Assembly (NCBI GenBank): GCA_946221765.1
Contig: CAMIMK010000163.1
Location: forward strand, 1-6,975
Reading direction: 5' to 3'
From: an uncultured Rhodovulum sp.
Lineage (GTDB): Bacteria; Pseudomonadota; Alphaproteobacteria; Rhodobacterales; Rhodobacteraceae
Length of the DNA stretch: 6,975 nt
Position numbers and translations under genes: made by a program. The notes under the pieces were generated by a model that searched no databases, was not told where the DNA came from, and saw only the letters and a list, made by a program, of their open reading frames with translations. Each line of letters opens with the position of its first letter. Positions within the stretch are counted from its first letter, which is position 1. Below, one piece after another: positions 1 through 5,108 of this stretch.

Positions 1-2
1 CG

Positions 3-41
3 GCACACCTCGCCGCCGTCTTCACCTATTGGCTCAATTGA
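3..41 (+). CDS. Possible 3' end of an upstream gene (partial)
   Basis: The third forward frame reads AHLAAVFTYWLN and stops at TGA 39-41. The aromatic and hydrophobic residues with GC-ending codons look like a real C-terminus, perhaps of a membrane protein. Only 12 residues are visible, so no product can be named. The next gene starts 47 bp downstream in the same direction. The call rests only on residue character and could be chance. Confidence 0.3.
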   Translation, partial: AHLAAVFTYWLN

Positions 42-88
42 GTCCGGACCCTAGCGCCCCGCCCGGGGACAGGTGATAGACTTCGCCC

Positions 89-862
89 ATGGCACGTTTC
101 CCCCTCAGCCCGATCGCCGCCGCGCTCCTTCTCGCCCTGCCGGCCCATGTCCGCGCCGCCGGAGCGGACGGCCCCCCGGCCGTCCAGGACTGCGTCGTGC
201 TGCTGCATGGCCTGGGGCGGTCCAGGACCTCGCTGATCCTCATGGAGGAGGCCCTGGAGGCGAGCGGCTACCGGGTGGTGAATCCCGGCTATCCCTCCAC
301 CGAAAATTCCGTGGAGGGGCTGCTCGCCCATGTCGGCGACGCGGTCGAGGACTGTGGCGACGCGCGCGTGAATTTCGTGACCCACTCCCTCGGTGGCATC
401 CTGGTGCGCGCCTGGCTGGCCCGGCACCGCCCCGCCGATCTCGGCCGCGTGGTCATGCTCGCCCCCCCGAACCGCGGGTCGGAAATCGTCGACACCTTCG
501 GGGACCTTGCGCTCTTCCGCACCTTCACCGGCCCGGCGGGGCTGGAACTCGGCACCGGGCCCGAGAGCCTGCCCGCCCAGCTCGGCCCGGTGGATTTCGA
601 ACTCGGCGTCATCGCCGGCGACCGTTCGCTCAACCCGCTGCTCTCCCATGTCATCGCGGGGCCGAACGACGGCAAGGTCTCGGTCGAGAGCACGCGGATC
701 GAGGGCATGGCCGACCACATCGTGCTGCCCACGAGCCACACCTACCTGATGAACAACCCCGTGGTCATCGCCCAGGTCCTGATCTTCCTGCGAACCGGCG
801 CCTTCGAGCCCGGCCTGACCCTGCGCGAAGTCCTCCGCCGGATGACGGCCGACCGGGGGTGA
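89..862 (+). CDS. Secreted alpha/beta-fold hydrolase (lipase/esterase-like)
   Basis: This 257-residue protein has a typical Sec signal peptide: M-A-R, a hydrophobic stretch from about 8 to 18, then a small-residue cleavage area near A20-A24. It should therefore be periplasmic or extracellular. The mature part is a compact alpha/beta hydrolase. The oxyanion-side motif LLHGLG is at 38-43. The nucleophile elbow T-H-S-L-G has Ser100 as nucleophile. The likely acid is Asp194 in GPNDGKV, and the likely base is His217 in TSHTY. The APPNRGSE segment (about 125-132) is typical of lipase-like members of the fold. The reaction should be ester or acyl hydrolysis; the substrate cannot be read from the sequence. 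The ATG at 89 was chosen because the signal peptide begins there and a purine-rich GGGGACAGG tract lies at 65-73. The gene ends 10 bp from the end of a second, convergent alpha/beta hydrolase gene. The fold and triad are secure; the specificity is unknown. Confidence 0.85.
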   Translation: MARFPLSPIAAALLLALPAHVRAAGADGPPAVQDCVVLLHGLGRSRTSLILMEEALEASGYRVVNPGYPSTENSVEGLLAHVGDAVEDCGDARVNFVTHSLGGILVRAWLARHRPADLGRVVMLAPPNRGSEIVDTFGDLALFRTFTGPAGLELGTGPESLPAQLGPVDFELGVIAGDRSLNPLLSHVIAGPNDGKVSVESTRIEGMADHIVLPTSHTYLMNNPVVIAQVLIFLRTGAFEPGLTLREVLRRMTADRG

Positions 863-872
863 GAAGCTGCCG

Positions 873-2165
873 TCAGGGGGCGGGGGGCACCGGGTCCGAC
901 TCCGCCACCTCCGCCCGCAGCCGGTCGCCCAGCCGGGCCTGAAGCCCGGGCATGCGGGCGGGAAAGTCCTGCGGGAAGGTCCAGTAGCCGGGGCCGGTCG
1001 CCGCCCGCTCCGCCACCAGGCCGCGCTCGGCCGGGGCGAGGTGGAAGAGCAGGGTGACGAGGACGTCGCTGCTGACCCAGGGGTCATCGTACCAGAAGGT
1101 GTGCGAACTGGCCGGCAGGCCGGGCATCACCTCCGGGTGCACCTGCACGACCTCGAGGCTCTGGTCCTCGGCCGCCTCCAGCAGGAAATCGGCGGCCTCT
1201 GGCGTCAGTTCGGCGATGTCCGGGCGGCCGGCGCGGCTGCCCCGGTTCATCGCCGCCGCGAGACGCAGGGCGCTGTCCCCGAGATTGACGGCGGCGGTGA
1301 CCCGCCCGGCCGCCGGGGCATAGGCCGCGAGATCGTCGACGAAGCCCGCGAAATCCGCGTCCGGCGCCGCGTGGTAGACCTCCCCGATCCGGGCCGCGGC
1401 GGCCGGATCGCTGCGGGCGAGGAGCGCGAGGGCGTCGCTGCCGAGCGTCGCGCCGGCGCTGTAGGTGAAGACCCCGATGTTGCGCGCGCTGGTCCGCTCG
1501 GCCAGGAGCGACAGCAGGCTCGCAAGCTTGGGTGCCGAGCCATAGGCGGTGCGGATGTCGCGCAGGTAGCGCAGGAAATTCTCGGCCGTCGGCCAGACGA
1601 AGGCGATGACGACCGCGTTCCGGCCGGAGAAATGGCTGAGCTGGGCGGCCTGCCCCAGCCCGCGCTCGACGGTGGTGTTCGCGCCGTGGACATAGACGAT
1701 GATGTCCCGGTGGCGGCTCTCGGCCAGGGCCGCGTCGATTTCCGCGAGCCAGCTTCCCATGCCGGCGTCCAGTGCCGTGTCGGCACCGGGATCGAAGCTG
1801 CCCGCCTCGGCGAGGCGCTCCAGCCGGATGAACGGGCGGGCGTCGGTGTCCTCGGTCGACCAGAGGCGGATCTGGTCGAGCGTGGCCGCCTCGCCGATCC
1901 GCATCGTTGCCGTGCCGACATGCACCTGGCTGTCCGGGGCCACGGTATAGCTGCGGTTGTCCGCCGCGCCGATCGGCAGGCGGCTGGTCGCGTAGAAGAC
2001 CGGGATCGCGTCATCGAGCGCGATCTCGCCCACGCGCAGCCCCTCGGGCGGATCGCGGAAGAGGAGGGGCGGCGGCATCAGCCGCATCGGCGGGTGGTAG
2101 AAGACAAAGAAGGCCGCGACCGCCGCACCGGCCAGCACGAGGGCGAGCAGGATGCGGCGGATCAC
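873..2165 (-). CDS. Membrane-anchored alpha/beta hydrolase, DUF900 type
   Basis: The 430-residue product starts MIRR followed by one hydrophobic helix (about 5-22) with no lipobox cysteine. This suggests an inner-membrane anchor with a periplasmic catalytic domain. The core resembles DUF900 hydrolases. An entry motif PVFYATSR lies at 55-62, VHGANTT at 159-165 and FVWPTA at 189-194. The nucleophile elbow T-Y-S-A-G has Ser236. A PDADF segment at 268-272 gives a candidate acid, Asp269 or Asp271. His355 in SSHTF is the likely base. The elbow is unusual, since the DUF900 members I recall read H-S-M-G there. The start codon is GTG at 2165, with only a G-rich tract upstream and no strong Shine-Dalgarno. 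The gene begins 31 bp after a small conserved gene on the same strand, so the two are probably co-transcribed. It ends 10 bp from a convergent secreted hydrolase. Substrate unknown. Confidence 0.8.
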   Translation of the reverse strand: MIRRILLALVLAGAAVAAFFVFYHPPMRLMPPPLLFRDPPEGLRVGEIALDDAIPVFYATSRLPIGAADNRSYTVAPDSQVHVGTATMRIGEAATLDQIRLWSTEDTDARPFIRLERLAEAGSFDPGADTALDAGMGSWLAEIDAALAESRHRDIIVYVHGANTTVERGLGQAAQLSHFSGRNAVVIAFVWPTAENFLRYLRDIRTAYGSAPKLASLLSLLAERTSARNIGVFTYSAGATLGSDALALLARSDPAAAARIGEVYHAAPDADFAGFVDDLAAYAPAAGRVTAAVNLGDSALRLAAAMNRGSRAGRPDIAELTPEAADFLLEAAEDQSLEVVQVHPEVMPGLPASSHTFWYDDPWVSSDVLVTLLFHLAPAERGLVAERAATGPGYWTFPQDFPARMPGLQARLGDRLRAEVAESDPVPPAP

Positions 2166-2196
2166 CGGGAGCAGGCCCCCGGGGAGGCCGGCCGAC

Positions 2197-2403
2197 TCAC
2201 CGCCGGCCGCCCTTGCGGGTGCCAGCGGCGCGGGCGCGTTCGGCGGCGGCGCGCAGTTCCTCGGCGATCTCCTCGGCCTCGTCCGGCTCGAAGTCGAGCG
2301 GCAGCTCCAGTCCGTCCGCCTCGATATAGAGCCGGACCATGCCGAGGCTGGTGGGACCGATCTGCAGGTTCGCCGCCACGTTGCTCTCGCTGTTGATGCC
2401 CAT
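2197..2403 (-). CDS. Small acidic conserved protein (resembles DUF6324)
   Basis: The chosen start gives 68 residues beginning MGINSES. The first half alternates hydrophobic residues around GMVRLYIEADGLELPLDF (about 21-38), suggesting a beta hairpin. The rest, from EPDEAEEIAEEL to about residue 60, is an acidic then Arg/Ala-rich amphipathic helix. The tail is basic. No signal peptide or membrane segment is present, so it is probably cytoplasmic. It resembles a small uncharacterised Rhodobacterales family that I recall as DUF6324; the number is from memory. An upstream in-frame ATG at 2517 would add 38 Gly/Arg-rich residues. I reject it because the ATG at 2403 has GGGAGG seven bases before it, and conserved-looking sequence starts there. 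The stop lies 31 bp before the DUF900-type hydrolase on the same strand. Function unknown. Confidence 0.75.
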   Translation of the reverse strand: MGINSESNVAANLQIGPTSLGMVRLYIEADGLELPLDFEPDEAEEIAEELRAAAERARAAGTRKGGRR

Positions 2404-2410
2404 CCTTCGG

Positions 2411-2416
2411 CCTCCC
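2411..2416 (-). promoter_or_regulatory. Ribosome binding site deciding the start of the small acidic gene
   Basis: On the minus strand this reads GGGAGG and ends seven bases before the ATG at 2403. It is a near-ideal Shine-Dalgarno. It favours the 68-residue product over the 106-residue reading that starts at 2517. Confidence 0.6.
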
Positions 2417-2428
2417 GGTTGCGCGCCC

Positions 2429-2457
2429 ATTCTCCCGCTCCTCCCGCGCGGCTTCAA
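2429..2457 (-). promoter_or_regulatory. Candidate promoter for the small acidic gene and DUF900 unit
   Basis: Reading the minus strand, TTGAAG (2457-2452) and GAGAAT (2434-2429) are separated by 17 bp. Each matches 4 of 6 bases of the sigma-70 consensus. Transcription would begin near 2422, leaving a short leader that contains the GGGAGG site before the ATG at 2403. Matches of this quality can occur by chance. Confidence 0.35.
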
Positions 2458-2500
2458 GCGGGAACCGCCGCCGCCCGGGCCGTCCGACTGAATCCGGTCC

Positions 2501-2527
2501 TTGCAATTTGATGCCATGCTCTGTAAC
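2501..2527 (+). promoter_or_regulatory. Candidate tRNA-His promoter with GC-rich discriminator
   Basis: TTGCAA (2501-2506) and TGTAAC (2522-2527) are separated by 15 bp, which is shorter than ideal. They are followed by a G/C-only stretch (about 2528-2537) just before the tRNA. A GC-rich discriminator is typical of stringently controlled stable-RNA promoters. The start of transcription would fall near 2534, giving a 5' leader of only a few bases. Confidence 0.35.
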
Positions 2528-2538
2528 GGGGGCGCCGT

Positions 2539-2615
2539 GCCGCCTTAGCTCAGTTGGTTAGAGCACCAGATTGTGGATCTGGGGGTCCCCGGTTCGAGCC
2601 CGGGAGGTGGTACCA
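2539..2615 (+). tRNA. tRNA-His, anticodon GTG, alphaproteobacterial type
   Basis: A complete cloverleaf can be built by hand. Acceptor strand 2539-2545 pairs with 2605-2611, with two G-U pairs at 1-72 and 4-69. D-stem 2548-2551 pairs with 2561-2564. Anticodon stem 2566-2570 pairs with 2578-2582, around a loop (2571-2577) whose anticodon GTG at 2573-2575 reads CAC and CAU. T-stem 2588-2592 pairs with 2600-2604 around TTCGAGC. The discriminator is A at 2612 and CCA is encoded at 2613-2615. The base before the acceptor stem (2538) is T, so the G-1 that is the usual histidine identity element is not encoded. A73 with no G-1 is a known pattern in a group of alphaproteobacteria with a diverged HisRS. 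The gene is divergent from the small acidic gene and convergent with proS. Confidence 0.95.
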
Positions 2616-2686
2616 CTCCCCCCCTTTCCCTTCGACGATCCGCAGAATTCACGGCAACCGCCGGGAAACCATGCCGCAGGGATGCC

Positions 2687-2708
2687 GCGGGAGCATCCGG
2701 GCTCCCGC
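2687..2708 (-). terminator. Hairpin downstream of proS, possible terminator
   Basis: GCGGGAGC (2687-2694) and GCTCCCGC (2701-2708) form a perfect 8-bp stem with a 6-base loop. It sits 54 bp past the proS stop and in the 146-bp gap between the convergent tRNA-His and proS. No T-tract follows on either strand, so if it terminates it would be an atypical or Rho-assisted terminator, possibly serving both directions. Confidence 0.35.
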
Positions 2709-2761
2709 TGCCCGCTCCCCGCCCCCCTCAGGATGGCGGGACAGCCGGCCAGGCCGATGCC

Positions 2762-4099
2762 TCAGACGCCGGCGTAGATCTCCTTGAGGCGGGCGACGGC
2801 GGCCGTGGGCGACAACTCCTCGCTCTCGCCGGTGCGGCGGCTCGTCAGTTCCACCTTGCCTGCCGCGAGGCCGCGGGGCCCCACGGTCAGCCGCCAGGGC
2901 AGGCCGATGAGGTCCATCGTCGCGAATTTCGCCCCGGCCCGCTCCTCGCGGTCGTCGTAGAGCGGATCGAGCCCGGCGGCCCTGAGGCCCGCGTAGAGCG
3001 ACAGGCTCTCGGCGTCGCAGGCGGCATCGCCCTGCTTCAGGTTCACGATCCCGACATGGAAGGGCGTGACCCCCTCGGGCCAGATGATGCCGCGCTCGTC
3101 GTGGTTTGCCTCGATCAGCGCCCCGACCAGCCGGCTGACCCCGATGCCGTGGCTGCCCATCTGCACGGGCACGCGCTCGCCGGCCTCGTTCACCACCACG
3201 GCCTTCAGCGGATCGGAATACTTGGTGCCGAAGAAGAAGATCTGCCCGACCTCGATGCCGCGGCCCTCCACCCGCCGCTCCTCCGGGACGGCCGCGAAGG
3301 CCTCCGGGTCGTGGCGCTCGTCGGTGCGGGCATAGGGGGCGGTCCAGTCGTCGCAGATCGCCTTGACCGCGGCCCGGTCGGCGAAGTCGATCGCCCGGTC
3401 GCCCAGCGTCAGGTCGGTGACCGCCCGGTCGTAGAAGACCGCGCTCTCGCCGGTCGGCGCCAGCACCAGGAACTCGTGGGTATGGTCGCCGCCGATCGGG
3501 CCGCCGTCCGCGCGCATCGGGATCGCCTTCAGCCCCATCCGCTCGTAGGTGCGGATATAGCTGACCATGTGGCGGTTGTAGGCGTGCAGCGCGTCCTCGA
3601 CGGTGAGGTCGAAGTTGTAGCCGTCCTTCATCAGGAACTCGCGCCCGCGCATCACCCCGAAGCGCGGCCGCACCTCGTCGCGGAACTTCCACTGGATGTG
3701 GTAGAGCGTCAGCGGCAGGTCCTTGTAGGAATTGACCGAGGAGCGGAAGATGTCGGTGATCAGTTCCTCGTTGGTCGGGCCGTAGAGCATGTCGCGCTCG
3801 TGCCGGTCCTTGATGCGCAGCATCTCGGCGCCATAGTCGTCATACCGCCCGCTCTCGCGCCAGAGGTCGGCCGATTGCAGCGTCGGCATCAGGAGCGGGA
3901 TATGCCCGGCGCGCTGCTGTTCCTCGTGGACGATCGTCTCGAGCCGGCGCAGCACCTTGAAGCCGAGCGGCAGCCAGGAATAGATGCCCGCCGACGCTTG
4001 GCGGATCATGCCGGCCCGCAGCATCAGCCGGTGGCTCGCGATCTGCGCCTCGGCCGGGGTCTCCTTGAGGACGGGCAGGAAATACTGGGTCAGGCGCAT
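2762..4099 (-). CDS. proS: Prolyl-tRNA synthetase, short form lacking the full editing domain
   Basis: This cytoplasmic class II synthetase of 445 residues charges tRNA-Pro with proline using ATP. Class II motif 1 lies around 55-75, ending in MPTLQ with Pro72. The GPTNEE segment is at 107-112. Motif 2 runs from FRDE (139-142) to RGREFLMKD (151-159). Motif 3 is GSHGIGVSRL (315-324). The C-terminal anticodon-binding domain covers about 345-445, starting near TPFHVGIVNL. The E. coli enzyme has 572 residues with a roughly 180-residue editing insertion between motifs 2 and 3. Only a short segment is present here, as in other alphaproteobacteria. The start at 4099 (MRLTQYF) matches the conserved N-terminus; the frame stays open upstream but the extension is Arg/Pro/Gly-rich shadow sequence. 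A purine tract containing AGGAGA (4113-4118) lies 11-13 bases before the ATG. The gene is divergent from the esterase unit and convergent with tRNA-His. Confidence 0.97.
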   Translation of the reverse strand: MRLTQYFLPVLKETPAEAQIASHRLMLRAGMIRQASAGIYSWLPLGFKVLRRLETIVHEEQQRAGHIPLLMPTLQSADLWRESGRYDDYGAEMLRIKDRHERDMLYGPTNEELITDIFRSSVNSYKDLPLTLYHIQWKFRDEVRPRFGVMRGREFLMKDGYNFDLTVEDALHAYNRHMVSYIRTYERMGLKAIPMRADGGPIGGDHTHEFLVLAPTGESAVFYDRAVTDLTLGDRAIDFADRAAVKAICDDWTAPYARTDERHDPEAFAAVPEERRVEGRGIEVGQIFFFGTKYSDPLKAVVVNEAGERVPVQMGSHGIGVSRLVGALIEANHDERGIIWPEGVTPFHVGIVNLKQGDAACDAESLSLYAGLRAAGLDPLYDDREERAGAKFATMDLIGLPWRLTVGPRGLAAGKVELTSRRTGESEELSPTAAVARLKEIYAGV

Positions 4100-4146
4100 C
4101 GGATGCGGGCTCTCTCCTGGAACGCCCCTCCGCCGGGGACCCGGCC

Positions 4147-4175
4147 GATTTAGGCGATGCGCCCGGCCCGTGCAA
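4147..4175 (-). promoter_or_regulatory. Candidate proS promoter
   Basis: Read on the minus strand, TTGCAC (4175-4170) and TAAATC (4152-4147) are separated by 17 bp. This is the only AT-rich spot in the otherwise G/C-saturated leader. Transcription would start near 4140, about 40 bases before the proS ATG and upstream of its purine-rich ribosome binding tract. The hexamer matches are modest, so position and composition carry most of the argument. Confidence 0.4.
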
Positions 4176-4177
4176 TG

Positions 4178-4199
4178 CCGGCCCGGCCCGGCCCGGGCC
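4178..4199. repeat. Short CCGGC tandem repeat ending in a palindrome
   Basis: CCGGC is repeated three times in 4178-4192. The tract runs into the perfect 10-bp palindrome GGCCCGGGCC at 4190-4199. It lies immediately upstream of the candidate proS -35 box. It may be no more than a product of extreme GC content, although such a tract is prone to slippage and secondary structure. Confidence 0.5.
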
Positions 4200-4249
4200 G
4201 TGGACGGGCCATGGCGCCAGGGGATACAGGGACGCAGGATCTCCGCCAA

Positions 4250-4291
4250 CCGCCCGTCACGCGGCAGGCGCCCCACAGGCGTGACGGGTGG
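4250..4291. repeat. Inverted repeat in the proS-esterase intergenic region
   Basis: CCCGTCACGC (4253-4262) and GCGTGACGGG (4279-4288) are perfect complements. Including one G-T wobble, the arms extend to 13 bp (4250-4262 with 4279-4291) around a 16-base loop. It could be an RNA hairpin in the esterase leader, an operator dyad between the divergent genes, or the terminator of a short transcript. No T-tract follows. Confidence 0.55.
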
Positions 4292-4309
4292 CCGCGGCGA
4301 GCGCGCCCG

Positions 4310-4354
4310 CACCCCGGGGACCCTGCCGCGGAAACACCGCCAGCCCCCGGGGTG
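4310..4354. repeat. Second inverted repeat in the same intergenic region
   Basis: CACCCCGGGG (4310-4319) is perfectly complementary to CCCCGGGGTG (4345-4354), with a 25-base spacer. Each arm also contains the self-complementary CCCCGGGG. It lies 18 bp downstream of the previous dyad. GC-rich palindromes of this kind arise fairly easily by chance. Confidence 0.4.
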
Positions 4355-4448
4355 GCCCGGAATCAACACTCGCCGCAATCCGCCCCCTGGGTGCGGGCCG
4401 CGGGCGCCCTTGCGATTGACCTGACCGGCGCCCCGGTCCAGCCTCGCG

Positions 4449-5108
4449 ATGTCATCGAGCGGAGACCCTGCCCCCGTGCTGCGCCTTCTCCTCGTGCTGC
4501 TGCTTTTCGCCAGTCCCGCCGCGGCCGAAGTGCGGGTGCTCGCCTTCGGCGACTCGCTCGTCAGCGGTTATGGCCTGCCTGCCCGCGACGGCTTCGTGCC
4601 GCGGTTGCAGGCCTGGCTCCGCGCCCATGGCGCGCGGGATGTGGTCGTCGTCAACGCGGGCGTCGCTGGCGAGACCACGGCCGGGGGCCGCGCGCGGATC
4701 GGCACCGCCCTCACGCCCGACATCGATGCCGTTCTCGTCGAACTCGGCGGCAACGACATCCTGCTCGGCCTGCCCGTCGCCAGCATCGGCGCCGATCTCG
4801 GGGCGATCCTCTCGGCCATCGACCGCCCGGTGCTGCTCGCCGGCCTGCCGGCACCGCCGGGCTGGCCGAAGGCACGGCGCGACCGGCTGGGGCAGATGTT
4901 CCGCGACCTCGGGGACGACCACGGCGCCCGCCTCTACCCGAATTTCCTCGCCGGCGTCGTCGAGGGCCGCAGCCCGCGCCCGATCGCGGCGCTCGTCCAG
5001 GCCGACGGACTGCATCCGAATGCCGCGGGTGTCGCGGTGATCGTCGCCGGCATCGGCCCCGATGTGCTCGACCTCGTCGCAGATGCCCGCCGGGAGAGCC
5101 GCCGATGA
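4449..5108 (+). CDS. tesA: Periplasmic GDSL esterase/lysophospholipase, TesA-like
   Basis: The 219-residue product has a hydrophobic signal peptide (about 10-26, ending SPAAAE), so it should be periplasmic. It is an SGNH/GDSL hydrolase. Block I is FGDSLVSGYG with catalytic Ser36. Block II is NAGVAGETT with Gly74. Block III is GGND with Asn102. Block V is DGLHPN with Asp187 and His190. All four catalytic or oxyanion blocks are intact. The order and length match E. coli TesA and arylesterase relatives, which hydrolyse acyl thioesters, lysophospholipids and aryl esters. The true start is uncertain: the ATG at 4449 has no visible Shine-Dalgarno, whereas GTG at 4476 follows GGAG (4461-4464) and would give a compact signal peptide MLRLLL without the first nine residues. 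The stop overlaps the start of thpR by 4 bp, so translation of the two is probably coupled. Confidence 0.9.
   Translation: MSSSGDPAPVLRLLLVLLLFASPAAAEVRVLAFGDSLVSGYGLPARDGFVPRLQAWLRAHGARDVVVVNAGVAGETTAGGRARIGTALTPDIDAVLVELGGNDILLGLPVASIGADLGAILSAIDRPVLLAGLPAPPGWPKARRDRLGQMFRDLGDDHGARLYPNFLAGVVEGRSPRPIAALVQADGLHPNAAGVAVIVAGIGPDVLDLVADARRESRR

Larger units (their letters stand above)
4100..4448. other. Divergent intergenic region between proS and the GDSL esterase
   Basis: This 349-bp stretch is extremely GC-rich and I see no convincing gene in it; the open frames crossing it are compositional. It holds a candidate proS promoter, a short CCGGC tandem repeat and two inverted repeats, listed separately. 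On the esterase side TTGACC (4416-4421) could be a -35, but no acceptable -10 follows, so I cannot place that promoter. Confidence 0.6.

Noticed and set aside
26..1087. Long minus-strand open frame opposite the first hydrolase
   Set aside because: It is Gly/Arg/Pro-rich shadow sequence of the real gene, which has a signal peptide and an intact catalytic triad in the other direction.
1041..2396. 451-codon plus-strand open frame opposite the DUF900-type gene
   Set aside because: Composition is Arg/Gly/Asp-rich with no domain features. High GC removes stops in this frame.
2404..2517. 38-residue N-terminal extension of the small acidic protein
   Set aside because: A strong GGGAGG site and a candidate promoter sit inside it, and the conserved-looking sequence begins at 2403.
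2602..2625. Palindrome GTGGTACCAC plus following C/T tract as the tRNA terminator
   Set aside because: The palindrome is the tRNA acceptor 3' strand with CCA. Its arms are needed for the cloverleaf, and the following tract is mostly C rather than T.
2590..2640. tRNA-His 3' end as a phage or island attachment site
   Set aside because: I found no second copy of the tRNA 3' end and no integrase or other mobile gene in the window.
2573..4153. 526-codon plus-strand open frame opposite proS
   Set aside because: proS has all class II synthetase motifs; the opposing frame starts inside the tRNA and is a composition artefact.
4100..4378. 93-residue N-terminal extension of ProRS
   Set aside because: Arg/Pro/Gly-rich with no homology-like pattern; the family begins at MRLTQYF and a purine-rich binding tract precedes that ATG.
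4416..4444. TTGACC as the esterase -35 box
   Set aside because: No reasonable -10 follows at 16-18 bp, and transcription would begin at or beyond the start codon.
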